The notes under the pieces were generated by a model. That model was not told where the DNA came from and made no database searches. It saw only the letters and a list, made by a program, of their open reading frames with translations. From Endotrypanum monterogeii (lineage: Eukaryota > Euglenozoa > Kinetoplastea > Trypanosomatida > Trypanosomatidae): a DNA stretch of 64,000 bases. Location of the stretch: NCBI GenBank assembly GCA_000333855.2, contig CM007319.1, positions 1,050,639-1,114,638 of the forward strand, written 5' to 3'. Below are positions 51,769 to 61,608 of this stretch, piece after piece. A program made the translations under genes and the position numbers. Every line of letters begins with the position of its first letter. The stretch's first letter is position 1.

Positions 51769-52789
51769 AACCATAATACCGAGCAAAAAGAGAAAATACG
51801 AGACATGTATAATGTCGGAGTAATGTGCACAGCTTTGAGAGACTGAAACAAAAGGAAAAAAAAAAGATCCATTATGCCAGTGCTGGTGTACCCATGCAAG
51901 AGAAGTCGTCCCTTCGTCCACAAGGGAAGACGGGGGCGGAAAAGGACAACTTCTGATATTGCGGAGTGCAAAATTAACGGATAGCGCTCTCCATTTTTGA
52001 ATATAACCCTCTACCGATGTCTCTCCCCCTCGTTTTCTTTTTTTTTTAGCTTGAAAGCGAAAAGAGATTCAAATACCGCTAAAGTGTGCTCCAGAAGATT
52101 TTAGATTTGCCCCTCCTTCCAGCACGCTTTTTGCAGTTTTGCTAGAGAGACTCTGTAAGGCCGGAAGTCATATACTGGAAGAGAAGGTAGAGGAAGCTGG
52201 TCTCTCGTTTATCTTTGACCGTCTCTACACACACGCACACACATACACAGCTGTGTATGCGTGTGAACCTTTACCAAATCCTAAGCTCAGAAGCAAAAGA
52301 AAATGGAGACAGAGGCCAGGGCCATTCGCTCAGTGATCGTCAGAATGTGTGTGTGTGTGTGTGTGTGTGTAGGGGGGTAAGGGTAAGGGGGAAAGGGTGG
52401 TTTGTCTCACAGCAGAAAACCAAACAATAATATATAAGATGTAAACAGAAGGTGCCGATATGACATTGGGATAAAATAGAGAAGGAATCACACACACGCA
52501 CGCACGCACGCACGAGTGGCGCCAGCATTGAAACCAGTCCTATTATCTCTTTGCTTTGGCACCGTGCATTACATCTATCCTGTATGATACTGCTCTTCTG
52601 GAGCAGCACGCATGTCGTCACGTGTCAGTGCACCAACGGAGGTAAACGCGCTGTTAGCTTTGATGTCGGGGGGATAGCCCTCTTGGAAGACGAGCACTGA
52701 AGGTGGTGAAAGAAGGCACCTAAGGAATAAGAATAACCAAGAAGTGGGGAGCGTTAGATGGATCTAGGGGGAATGGGCGTGCGGAAACT
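51466..52789. repeat. Intergenic spacer with (GA)n and (GT)n
   Basis: The spacer has a 23-unit (GA)n at about 51719-51764 ((CT)n on the transcribed sense), (GT)n at about 52346-52370 and CACGCA repeats at 52493-52513. No gene is seen. Confidence 0.65.
51719..51764 (-). promoter_or_regulatory. Long (CT)n polypyrimidine tract, possible trans-splicing signal
   Basis: On the sense strand this is an uninterrupted (CT)n of about 46 bases, ending roughly 250 bases upstream of the start of the AlkB-like gene. Trypanosomatid trans-splicing uses pyrimidine tracts of 10-40 bases followed by the first AG. The AG next downstream fits a leader of normal length. Confidence 0.45.
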
Positions 52790-53212
52790 CTAAGCAGTTC
52801 CCTGTTCCTTCATACCCTCCACTGCCTTATCCATCATCATCTTCTCGTTGAGAAGCTCAATGTAGTATCCATCTGGGTCCACCACAAAGGCCATGAAGCC
52901 GCTTTGGTCCTCGTAGTCGATCGGAACGTTATGCTGGCGCATGTCCGCCACGAGAGCCTTCACATCATCCACCCCAATGGCAATGTGTCCGTACGCCTCG
53001 TCATGCTTATAGGCTGTCACATCGTAGTTGTAGGTCAACTCGAGCACTGTAGAGTTCATCTCGTTGTCATAGCCGAGAAAAACGAGGGTGTACTTATCCT
53101 CCGGACAATCCCACTTGCGAAGCATCTTCATCCCCAAGCACTCTGTGTAAAATTTCACAGAGCGGTCGAGATCGCCAACGCGAATCATGGTATGTAGCAT
53201 ACGAGGTGGCAT
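52790..53212 (-). CDS. GLO1: Glyoxalase I (lactoylglutathione lyase, trypanothione-dependent type)
   Basis: This 140-residue protein starts MPPRMLHTMIRVGDLDRSVK and is nearly collinear with the Leishmania glyoxalase I (about 141 residues). Metal ligands are H7, E58, H76 and E119, in LHTMIRV, VLELTYNY, YGHIAIG and YYIELLNEK. The enzyme isomerises the hemithioacetal of methylglyoxal. In Leishmania it prefers trypanothione over glutathione and uses nickel, as in bacterial enzymes, and short E. coli-like loops are seen here too. It detoxifies methylglyoxal from triose phosphates in the cytosol. African trypanosomes lack this gene, so its presence argues for a Leishmania-side lineage. The ATG at 53210-53212 follows an AG-rich leader. 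Confidence 0.97.
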   Translation of the reverse strand: MPPRMLHTMIRVGDLDRSVKFYTECLGMKMLRKWDCPEDKYTLVFLGYDNEMNSTVLELTYNYDVTAYKHDEAYGHIAIGVDDVKALVADMRQHNVPIDYEDQSGFMAFVVDPDGYYIELLNEKMMMDKAVEGMKEQGTA

Positions 53213-53544
53213 TATGATACTCTCTTTCTGTTGGGCGGTTTGGATAATGTTTTGATCGAATGCGAAGTGAGGAGGACCAATAGATGTAAATATATGTAAA
53301 TTTATGTATATATATCCTCCATGATACTCTACAGACCAAGCAAGGAAAGTAAAAAAAAAAAATCGAGGAAGCAGAGCTTGAAGATTTGGGGTAGAAATCG
53401 CAGAAGTGTGACTGTATGCAAACAGTTCACAATTCTGCCCAAGTGACTCCGCCACTCATGGGGGGTAGAGTGGAGTGAGAGGGATCCTAGGGGAATAAAA
53501 GGGAAAATGCGAGGGGAAACAGCTGGACCAAGAAAAAGGTCTCT
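53213..53544. other. Short spacer
   Basis: The spacer has poly-A at 53351-53362. No gene is seen. Confidence 0.6.
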
Positions 53545-53799
53545 TCATGGCAATATACAATGATGCACTTTTTCGAAAAAAAAAAACGTACATTGCTCGG
53601 TCACAATTGATACCATGGACAAAAACGGCGCCGTTTCGCTAGGCATGCTCTCATCGCCACCTTTAAAAGATTGAAAAAAAAAAATGCCTCCTTCGCTTGC
53701 TAGACCCCCTGGCACTAAACCCGCGCGGCGGATCTCATGTTCGCATTGGCGACAATGCACTTGGGTGTTTTCGAGCTTACTTGGATTTACCCACCACAT
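53545..53799 (-). CDS. Putative small CxxC protein
   Basis: An ATG at 53797-53799 opens 84 residues: MWWVNPSKLENTQVHCRQCE, HEIRRAGLVPGGLASEGG, a Phe run from an 11-T tract, then QSFKGGDESMPSETAPFLSM and a second Phe run. A textbook acceptor (long pyrimidine tract, then GCAG at 53803-53806) lies three bases before the ATG. The first 40 codons look coding and include one CxxC pair. Because two homopolymer tracts lie inside the frame, the downstream reading could be shifted by a sequencing error. No family is recognised. It sits between the PAF-AH-like gene and glyoxalase I. Confidence 0.42.
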   Translation of the reverse strand: MWWVNPSKLENTQVHCRQCEHEIRRAGLVPGGLASEGGIFFFQSFKGGDESMPSETAPFLSMVSIVTEQCTFFFFEKVHHCILP

Positions 53800-54554
53800 T
53801 TTCTGCAGCCAAACATGAAAACAGCCGAGGAAAAAAGACTTGAACACTCTTTTCTACCATGAGGGGGTGAGAAAGTGGGGGGGGGGAGAGCAGTGGAAAA
53901 TACCCATTACCTCCTGATACTCGACGTCTGCTTTGTATTTTACAAAAAAAAGAAGTGGGAGTGGGGAGGCGAGTAGGCATCAGCAAGTTCTTCTCTTTAG
54001 GGAGTGGGTTATAGTACATAGATTGAAGAGGTGCAGGATAAGGTGCGACAAACACTGCGAAAATGTATTTCCGCCGTCTGGACGAAAAAGAAGGAGAGGA
54101 GAGCATGCACTTCAGTGGAAACGGGGGGAGGGGGAGAACGTGGAAACGTGAAAACAAACAAAAAAAAGAAATGAAAAATGAGATGACTTCTTGCCTAAAG
54201 AAAAGGCGGGGAACGGTCGATATTCAACGCCCACGTAGTGGAGGGAAGTCAAACAACGACAAATTAACATGGTAAACCACCCACAAAAAACAAAAAGTTT
54301 CCGACACTCTGCGCACAAGTGAAGCACACCTCACTCGCTTCACTACGCAGGCGACCAACCATGTCCTCCTATTATTGGCGTCCGGCTTACTTGAACATCG
54401 ACAACAACCCTCCCCTTTCTACTCCCCTCGGTGTGATTGTTTTCCCGCCCCTATACCGAGACGCATTCCGTTCACGATATCCGTCGGCGCAAGTGGGGAA
54501 AGGGTACGAGACGACACAAACTTCTATTGAACCCTCTCATCTGCGACACATCCT
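53800..54554. other. Intergenic spacer
   Basis: The spacer has a G-run at 53879-53887. A plus-strand frame of 65 codons at 54361-54558 (from MSSYYWRPAYLNIDNNPP) reads well but opposes the unit and overlaps the end of the next gene. It is not called. Confidence 0.5.
53803..53840 (-). promoter_or_regulatory. Predicted spliced-leader acceptor
   Basis: On the sense strand a pyrimidine-rich stretch with a TTTTTTCCTC run leads to GCAG at 53803-53806, immediately ahead of the small CxxC ORF. Confidence 0.45.
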
Positions 54555-55916
54555 TTAGGCTCGCAGCGCAGCCGCGAGTACCGGATCCTTGAGCAGGTTG
54601 GTGTCTAGAGGAAGAGGGCCAGAGATTTTATCTAAAAACTGCATCGTTTCCACCGCGAGGCCTGTTATGGTACTTTTCGGCGACGCCTTGACATAGTCCG
54701 CCCGGCCCAACACCGGATTGAATAAGGGGACATCTGTGCAGAACAAATGCCCTGATCGGCGGTAGTTTTTCAGGGTGTACCACGAAGTCTTGGTGGACTT
54801 GAGCTTGGCGTTGGCAGCTGTCACAATGGCGGCCTCCTCTTCGGTGCGTTCCTGCTGATCAACAACTGCCTTGACGGCGAAAAAAAGAGCAGACTCCTCC
54901 TCGTTCCGCATCCATTCCTCTGATAAGATTTGAAGTGTTGGTGTAATGAAGTGGGATGGTGACTTCCAGTTGGTTAGTTTGCTATAAAAATATTTCTTCT
55001 CAAGTGGTATCATCCATGGATCGTACACGACAGTACTTCCGATGGTGCAAAGTTCTCCTTTTTCCTTAGCAGTCTCTGTGTCGATTAGCGCAGCTGCGAG
55101 GCAGGTCGATCCCCCAAACGAGTGACCAACCAGGTGAATAAGCGGCTGCGCGTCGATGCACTTTTTCACTGTTTCCTGGTCGTACCCCATAGCAATGAGC
55201 AGTTCCCCATTTCGGATGCGTTTGACTGTGTTTAACGTCTCTCGGATGCGTATATCCAGCTGCGGTGCACGGTCTTCGCATGTCCACTTCACCTTCGTGT
55301 TTAGCGGAATACGAATCACCGGCCCGGCATCACGGCAGAAGGCAGCACTGCCGTCCATATGCGTCACTGCAAAGACGACAGCCCCACGGGCAGCAAGGTT
55401 CATCAGTAGCGTGCTGTACAGGTGCGGGAATCCAGCCAGTCCGTGGCTGAACACCACCAGTGGACAAATGGCGCCATTCCGCTGTATGAGAGGCACCGGA
55501 GGCGCGTCGACTCGCATTTTTCGGCGCAAAAGAAAGAGATCCTTCAGTAGTAAGTAGGGAATTTTGCTGTATTTGGCGAGACCTTGTAGGTAACCGCTCT
55601 CTCCAAACGGAATGTAGTCGATTCCACCAAACGGGACACCGCTTCTGGTCGGGTAAATGATAGTGATTGGCGGCTTCATACCACCGTATTCACCTACTAT
55701 CTCACGGACTCCCACATTAAACCTTCCGCCAGTCGGGGCAAAGCATTTTAGAGGCTGGAGATAGAAGACTACGCAGGTACAAATGGCACCCAGGCAGAGG
55801 ATCAAGATGGAAATCCTCCAGTCACACTTCAAACCCAGTGTTACAGACGCCGCCACCACGGAAAGGGCACCCAGGGTGTAGTGAATCGAAAATAAATAGT
55901 CGAAGATGGAGCGCAT
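54555..55916 (-). CDS. PAF-acetylhydrolase-like lipase (isoform II/plasma type)
   Basis: The gene encodes 453 residues from MRSIFDYLFSIHYTLGALSV. Two hydrophobic segments (about 12-28 and 34-53) anchor the N-terminus. The alpha/beta-hydrolase core matches group VII phospholipase A2: VVFSHGLAGFPHLYSTL (oxyanion region, 154-170), the nucleophile elbow GHSFGG with S266, D299 in VVYDPWM, and H390 in SGHLFCTD. A conserved early part (IIYPTRSG ... IDYIPFGES) also fits. Such enzymes release short or oxidised acyl chains from the sn-2 position of phospholipids. The substrate here is unknown, and the membrane anchor suggests ER or another endomembrane. The ATG at 55914-55916 is the first in frame, behind an AT-rich leader. 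Confidence 0.88.
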   Translation of the reverse strand: MRSIFDYLFSIHYTLGALSVVAASVTLGLKCDWRISILILCLGAICTCVVFYLQPLKCFAPTGGRFNVGVREIVGEYGGMKPPITIIYPTRSGVPFGGIDYIPFGESGYLQGLAKYSKIPYLLLKDLFLLRRKMRVDAPPVPLIQRNGAICPLVVFSHGLAGFPHLYSTLLMNLAARGAVVFAVTHMDGSAAFCRDAGPVIRIPLNTKVKWTCEDRAPQLDIRIRETLNTVKRIRNGELLIAMGYDQETVKKCIDAQPLIHLVGHSFGGSTCLAAALIDTETAKEKGELCTIGSTVVYDPWMIPLEKKYFYSKLTNWKSPSHFITPTLQILSEEWMRNEEESALFFAVKAVVDQQERTEEEAAIVTAANAKLKSTKTSWYTLKNYRRSGHLFCTDVPLFNPVLGRADYVKASPKSTITGLAVETMQFLDKISGPLPLDTNLLKDPVLAAALRA

Positions 55917-56054
55917 CCTTTTGCATCAAGTTTGTAAAGATGACTAAGTAAAAAACAACAACAAATATATATATATATTCTATTGTAACAGGTATACGTA
56001 CCTATACACGTAGATGAACGTGAGTCTGTCTGTATCTGTGTGTATCTCTCTCTC

Positions 56055-56087
<33 letters not shown>

Positions 56088-56947
56088 ATTTATGCATCAG
56101 AGGTTTTTTTAAATCTCATATTAATGAGGATTACCGTTGTGAAATCATTTTTTGTCGAAGAGAAAGGTGAGAGGGAAAAATAAGAAAACATGAGGACAGC
56201 GCAGTGCATTTTGCATACACATACACGCACATGTGCACGCACAGACACATGCGAAAAGAAATAAACTTAAATCCCTATATTCAAACCTAGACAGGAGCAA
56301 CATGAGGCAACGGGTCATGAATGCACCAGCGACTACATGCGTATATGTCGCAAGTAGGACAATGGTGTCTTTCCAGAGACACCAAATCCCTGGAGAGTAA
56401 AATGAGAACTGTTGCCCCCCACCCCACTCCACTCCACCCCCCCCACCCCACTCCACTCCACCCCCCCCCACCCCACTCCACTCCACCCCCCCCCACCCCA
56501 CTCCACCCCACTCCCCGCCCCGCCCCCAACTGTGGAGTCATTGTGTAGACGAAGAGGCCTTTATATATGAAAGGACAAACATATTTGAGACCGAATAGCG
56601 CATATCGGAGAGACACCCTTCTATAAAGCCTTGCAGAGGGTAGCACGCACACACGTCAAAAGTGGATGTGTGCATGTAACTTTTTTTTTTCACTGTGAAG
56701 CATTTTTTTTCTTCTACGCTTTTCAACGTCACTGCACACGGACTCGTAGCAGGGTGACATTCTCTCCGCCGCCTCTTCAAGGGAAAAAATGAAGAAAGCT
56801 CGCCTCACAAACACCAAAAAAAAAAAATGTCTATGCACGTATGCATGGCGCCCCCTTCTTCTTCCATCTGTGAAAACCTGCCAAACGCTCCTCGATGAGG
56901 ACGCGGCGTATCATATAGTTGCAACATAAGGGGAAACAGACAAACAG
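55917..56947. repeat. Intergenic spacer with minisatellite and (GT)n
   Basis: The spacer contains (TA)n near 55964-55978, (GT)n at about 56055-56081 and the C-rich minisatellite described separately. No gene is seen. Confidence 0.6.
56415..56527 (-). repeat. G-rich minisatellite (about 25-bp unit, about 4 copies)
   Basis: On the plus strand four copies of a C-run followed by ACCCCACTCCACTCCA lie head to tail, with C-runs of 6-9 bases, ending in a CCCCGCCCCGCCCCC block. On the transcribed strand this is a series of G4-G9 runs with 1-3-base loops, a strong G-quadruplex candidate in RNA as well as DNA. Confidence 0.9.
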
Positions 56948-57748
56948 CTACAAAAATGGAATTCCGACGATCGTGTTTTTTTTGTATTTCTTGTACTCTT
57001 CTCCAAAGTAGTCGAGTCGCTGAAGCGTAGCTTCCTCATAGGCGATACGGGAGCGGAAAAAATACCAACTGACAACGGCATGTGCCAGTGCAGAGACCGG
57101 GTTCGCGAGAATCAACTGTGCAAAACAGGTGCGCCAATACCATCCAAAGTAGGCTGGGTGGCGCAGATAGCGATAGAGCCCGTGTGTTATAAGTTTATGT
57201 GTTGAGCGTCGCTCGTTCTCAATCATGAGAGAAAAATTAGACCCACACTGAAGCATTGAAACAACTCGAATACCGTAAAAAAAAGCAGCGAGGCATGTAA
57301 ACACAAGCGCTGACGTACGATTGACTCGACAGAAAAAGCCGAGCAAGGGGTGCCGCGAAGGATCCACCTTCCAGTACTCGGGGACGGCGTACGCCTCCAA
57401 GAAAAATTCGAGTAGTGCAGTGCTTATTGCGATGAGGTACGGTTTCGTGTAAATCATCATGAATGCGTCGGGATGCGTGTCATGTGGACGCATTAGGGCA
57501 GCCGCAAGAAACTCTGAGATGTGAAAAGTGGGGTGTGCGATAAAAATATACAGCCCGAGAGCGAAAAGCTTATCATCATCTGTATACCATCCGTATGCAG
57601 TGAGCAGCGCGTCCGCCACTGTCAGTACACCCAGAAAAAAAGCAATTGATGCTGTTTCCAAGATGAGATTGCGTCGCAGCTCCTCATTGATTCGTCTAAG
57701 CTCCTCTTGCTCCAAGGACTCCCGCATAGGGGGCGTGAAATGACTCAT
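56948..57748 (-). CDS. ICMT: Isoprenylcysteine carboxyl methyltransferase (Ste14/ICMT)
   Basis: This 266-residue protein starts MSHFTPPMRESLEQEELRR. An upstream in-frame GTG is not used. After an acidic N-terminal helix there are about six to seven hydrophobic segments. The C-terminal catalytic region has the ICMT signature: HKLITHGLYRYLRHPAYFGW followed by ANPVSALAHAVVSWYFFRSRI, the invariant EE of YEEATL, and YFGEEYKKYKKNTIVGIPFL at the very end. The enzyme methylates the carboxyl group of the prenylated C-terminal cysteine of CaaX proteins, using AdoMet in the ER membrane. Length and motif order fit the family well. The neighbours are unrelated. Confidence 0.94.
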   Translation of the reverse strand: MSHFTPPMRESLEQEELRRINEELRRNLILETASIAFFLGVLTVADALLTAYGWYTDDDKLFALGLYIFIAHPTFHISEFLAAALMRPHDTHPDAFMMIYTKPYLIAISTALLEFFLEAYAVPEYWKVDPSRHPLLGFFCRVNRTSALVFTCLAAFFYGIRVVSMLQCGSNFSLMIENERRSTHKLITHGLYRYLRHPAYFGWYWRTCFAQLILANPVSALAHAVVSWYFFRSRIAYEEATLQRLDYFGEEYKKYKKNTIVGIPFL

Positions 57749-58952
57749 TTGTTCACAGGTCGTTTGGCTTCGAGGTTCATCACTCACAAGCAGGTCAAAT
57801 ACAAAGAAAGCACGCGAAAAGAAAAAAAAACGTGGGAATACAAAGGAAACTGTCGCTCTTTATGGTATGTGCACATGTGTGTACGAGCATGTGTGAATGT
57901 GGGAAGGGGGAGAGAAAACCACTACTGACGCTCGGTGTACTGGGAATGAGAAATCCTGTTCGTTCGCTAAATGCGACTTCAAGTTGTGTTCGACCTGTGC
58001 GCCGAGTGCACCATTCTTAGACCCGGATCATAAGAAACAAGAAAAGATGGGGGTGGCCAGTGAATTTTTCAGATATAAAGAGGGCAACATGGGGAGAAAA
58101 AAGAAAAAAAGCCCGCTAGGGGTCGCGGTGCATATCGTGAACAGAGAAGAAAAGCAGCAGACTAGGTCTCATATCCCTGCAAAGCCTGAGACACGAATAC
58201 GAGAGTAGCCCCCGAACATAAATATTTGAATGAAGCCCCCTCCCAAGAACAACAACAAAAAAAAAACTTCACAACCGGAAGTCGGCATGGCAAGCACGCA
58301 CTAAAAGCAGCGACAGTCGCTCGCGCACCGGATTTTATGACTCAACTTGGAGACAACATTTTTTCTTTGTTTTTCGGACATAGACATCCGCCGATAGTGC
58401 AGTAGAAAAACAAAATGTGGAAAGACGACGAGAAAGAGCAAACAAAAACTTCGCTGCAATTGGTGTGTTAGAACCACAGGTATGAATGAAAAAAAATCTG
58501 CTAACGGCAACCTGCACGGAGACGCGACTCTACGAGACGTTCCCAAAAGATATCAGCCAAATAAGAACGCAGTTGAGTGAGGGGTTATTTGACTCATAGG
58601 TAATTCATATGAGATCAGTGCACCAGGGCCCCAGTGAAGGAGGGGAAAAAACAAGAGAAATGTAGTAGTTTTTTTAGCAGAAACAAATCGACAGAATATC
58701 CAAGAATGCACCGAGTAACCGCGAGGAGGTATGGAAAGGGAGGGGGGGAGCAGTTCACGTCTTTTGCTGCTATGTCGTTTTTTTCAGCGATTCCGCGGTA
58801 TATAGTAACAAACAACCTAACAAAAAGCCAGGAGGAGGATAAGGAACCAGCCGGCATAATTATTTCATTTTTTTTTGGGGGGGGGGTTGTTTTTCAAGCG
58901 ATGCATGCACGGAGATGCATCCCACAGCGTGGGCTGAGGCGATCTTTTTCAC
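57749..58952. other. Intergenic spacer
   Basis: The spacer has poly-A at 58257-58266 and a poly-T/G-run at 58868-58887. A plus-strand Cys-rich frame near 57900-58060 is noted but unsupported. No gene is seen. Confidence 0.55.
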
Positions 58953-59768
58953 TCAGTTGCGCCATTCATCGTGATCGTTGCCCTTGCTTTCGCGACAGAA
59001 GGCCCACTGACCACGATAAAACTCTTCCACCAGCTCATCCGAATAGTCGTGTACGCCGCAGAACGGCATGTAGACTGGGAGGCCTTTCTGCCACATCCAT
59101 CGCGAAAAGCCTGCCTCCTGGAGCGCGCGGCGCTCTGGGTTGACGAGGAGACCTGGTGCAGCTACCCACATCGGATCCCGAGTGTAGATGTTTCCCGCAT
59201 TCAGTGGCGACCACTCATCGTATTTGATATTAAAAGGCATAGGAATACCAAGTCGAGAGTTGTGTCCCCACTCCCCACGCGCCTTCATTTGCGCTGGGGT
59301 GTGCGCGGCGCCGCCCTGCATCCACTTCAACCACATCGGGCTAGAGCCGTGCGGCGATTGCCCGCGAAACCAGTGAGGGTCGGCTGGCTCGACCATGCGT
59401 ACGAAAAACGTGCCCTGTGCACGTCGACTCTGCCAATACTTGTTGCCATTCTCATCCTTTCCGACGAAGATCTTCTCATCTTTTCGGCGCCACGACTCCC
59501 CAACGTAGTAGTGCTTCCTCAAAGCACCGAAGAGCCCGAACATGCGGAAGTCGTGCATTATCCACCGCCAACGAGCCCATGTGAAGGATAATCGCACAGG
59601 GTTATCCCCCTGGCGATGGTGATGCCGTGGGAAGCTATGCGCATCGTCGTGAGACTTTGTGTACACAAAGTTCTTCGATCCACACCTGGAAGACTTGACA
59701 GCCATTTCGCCATACGCCTTCGCCATGGAGTTGGCACCTAAGGCGCCGAACGTGAAGACGCTCGTCAT
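58953..59768 (-). CDS. NDUFA12: NDUFA12-type (B17.2) complex I subunit, extended
   Basis: The gene encodes 271 residues from MTSVFTFGALGANSMAKAYG. The middle (about 76-165) carries the NDUFA12 pattern: MFGLFGALRKHYYVGESWRRKDEKIFVGKDENGNKYWQ, then FFVRMVEPADPHWFRGQSPHGSSPMWLKWMQG (the family's W-x-R-W-L region) and AHTPAQM. The usual protein has about 145 residues. Here there is a basic, His-rich N-terminal extension, probably including the mitochondrial targeting signal, and a Trp/Tyr-rich C-terminal extension of about 100 residues. NDUFA12 sits on the matrix arm of complex I near NDUFS4/NDUFS6. The ATG at 59766-59768 is the first in frame. Confidence 0.85.
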   Translation of the reverse strand: MTSVFTFGALGANSMAKAYGEMAVKSSRCGSKNFVYTKSHDDAHSFPRHHHRQGDNPVRLSFTWARWRWIMHDFRMFGLFGALRKHYYVGESWRRKDEKIFVGKDENGNKYWQSRRAQGTFFVRMVEPADPHWFRGQSPHGSSPMWLKWMQGGAAHTPAQMKARGEWGHNSRLGIPMPFNIKYDEWSPLNAGNIYTRDPMWVAAPGLLVNPERRALQEAGFSRWMWQKGLPVYMPFCGVHDYSDELVEEFYRGQWAFCRESKGNDHDEWRN

Positions 59769-60675
59769 GTCTATAGCGGGACACGAGACGTCTCAGCGAT
59801 GGGGAGGTGGGGAGGGGTGAAGAATAAGAGGGAACACTGTTCGATGAGCAACAAGTCGTTCAGCTGAGGATTCAGCGAAGATGCCCCTATAATGACCGGC
59901 CAAAACGTCAAAAACTGAGCACACCAAGACCACAGGAAATATACATATGTATGTGTGTGTATGTAGTAGTAGAAGCTGAAAAAGAGGGCGGTGAGGTGAA
60001 AAAAAGAACGCTCCCCATACAACTACACACTCACATACGCAGAAAGCTTTGCTATAAAGGGTTATTGGTGGTAGAAGCGAGTAGCTAAGGAAAAAAAGAA
60101 AAGGACTCCTAGTTTTTTTTTTTTTTGCCGAGTGCCCTCTCTATAGAAAACTGCTAAAAATCTAATACACACGATCCCTGACAAAAAAAAAAAAAAGACA
60201 AAAAAAAAGGTGTGTCGGTCGAACACTGAAGACCTGGGAACTGAAGGTCAACTAGACAACCTCTCCTTTTATTTTGTGGGCCGATTGAGACCAGGTTGCG
60301 AGCGATTTTTTTTTTTTTTTAGAAATAGCCCGGTGACGGTGTTTGAGTAAATGTTGGGTCGGACAGGGGTATATTTTCTGCCTTTACAACTAGAGGAGGA
60401 GGGGAGCGTGTTTTCGGCGGAGAGAGGAGGGTACCAATGCCTGCGGACCTCACCTCCACCCCTTGCACCACAATGGCAAAGAAGACAAACACTAAAGGAG
60501 GGGAACAAAAGGGAATGTAAGCCAGACCTAATGAAAAGTCTTTCGATCGTATTTGCTCTGCCAAGACAACAAGTATACTACTACTACTACTACTACGATG
60601 TGTAAAAATGAAAGCCAATTTCGGCTCTCAAAAAAAAAAAAAGTTGAAGCACACTGAGATGTTTAGACAAGCCCC

Positions 60676-60710
<35 letters not shown>

Positions 60711-61608
60711 CGTGTGTGTGTGTTCACTGAGACCGAAGGTGACCCACTACTAGATATCCATGTACATACAATATATATATCGAAATTTATGATATTCTGA
60801 AGACCTGTGCTATATTATTATCTGAATGGAATGTACGATGCTGACGAGAAATCGTGGTCACGTCCTGTGCTTTCAGACGATGGAAAGGGTGAGAATAAGA
60901 GGAAGTGAAGGGAACAAGACAAAGGTTCTCAGGAGCGATGTCGGAAACAGTTGTGTAGATGCGGCAGGGAGTCTGCTCTGGCCCCTGCGAAGTTTGAAAC
61001 CTGTGATCACGCCAACCACACCCTAGCCCCCATTCGATTATGTACTTGGATGGGTGTAGATAGGCTGTGACAATTCCATTGGTGTGATTTTCGTTACTCT
61101 CAATTCTGTAAGAAGATTGGCTGACACACACACACACACACACACACATACACCTAACAACAACAACAAAAAAAACAGTTTGTATCCTCTTTGCCCGCAC
61201 GCGCACCACCGCACACTGGTGCAGACGAGTGCGGGCAAAGAAGATAATCGTCTGTAGTGTCTTGTGTGCTTCGTCAAGGCATTCGATTGTTTTGTCCACA
61301 CGTTTTCTGTGTCACTGGGGGTTGCGGTCGTTGGCACTGTCGCGTCGATTCCGTTCAGTCCTGTTAGCTGAGTTTAGAGGACAAAATCGTGTTACTCGTG
61401 GGAGAAATATCTTACCCTGGTGGTCACCCATCGGTCGAATGCAAGCCGTTCGAAAGCGGCAGAGAGATCAAAGGGACGTCAAAAATTGGGTAGTGCACCG
61501 TAACTTGCCTTTTTCGATAGAAAAAGGAACAAGGGGGGAAAAAAAGATGCGAGGCCAGTCCAAAAGATGCCGGTGGCGATAAGACGACGAGCAGTGCTAC
61601 CTGGCCCA
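59769..61608. repeat. Intergenic spacer with (TA)n, (TAC)n and (CA)n
   Basis: The spacer has poly-T at 60113-60126 and 60306-60320, a (TAC/ACT)n at about 60576-60597, (TA)n at about 60678-60707 and (CA)n at about 61124-61149. Between 60826 and 61600 composition is mixed and frames are open on both strands, but no gene can be supported. It is probably the 3' UTR of the Mpe1-like gene. Confidence 0.55.

Noticed and set aside
54361..54558. 65-codon plus-strand ORF (MSSYYWRPAYLNIDNN...) with an AG a short way upstream
   Set aside because: An antisense single gene inside a trypanosomatid unit would be exceptional, it overlaps the PAF-AH-like stop, and length alone is compatible with chance.
56287..56652. 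Gly/Trp/Ser-rich minus-strand ORFs over the minisatellite
   Set aside because: They are pure translation of the G-rich repeat.
57897..58208. Plus-strand Cys-rich frame (CSFAKCDFKLCSTCAPS)
   Set aside because: It is on the wrong strand, a minus-strand frame over the same bases is equally open, and there is no zinc-finger family match.
61425..61465. GCCG-TTCGAAAG-CGGC hairpin resembling a tRNA T arm
   Set aside because: The stem is four pairs with an eight-base loop and no other tRNA arms are present.
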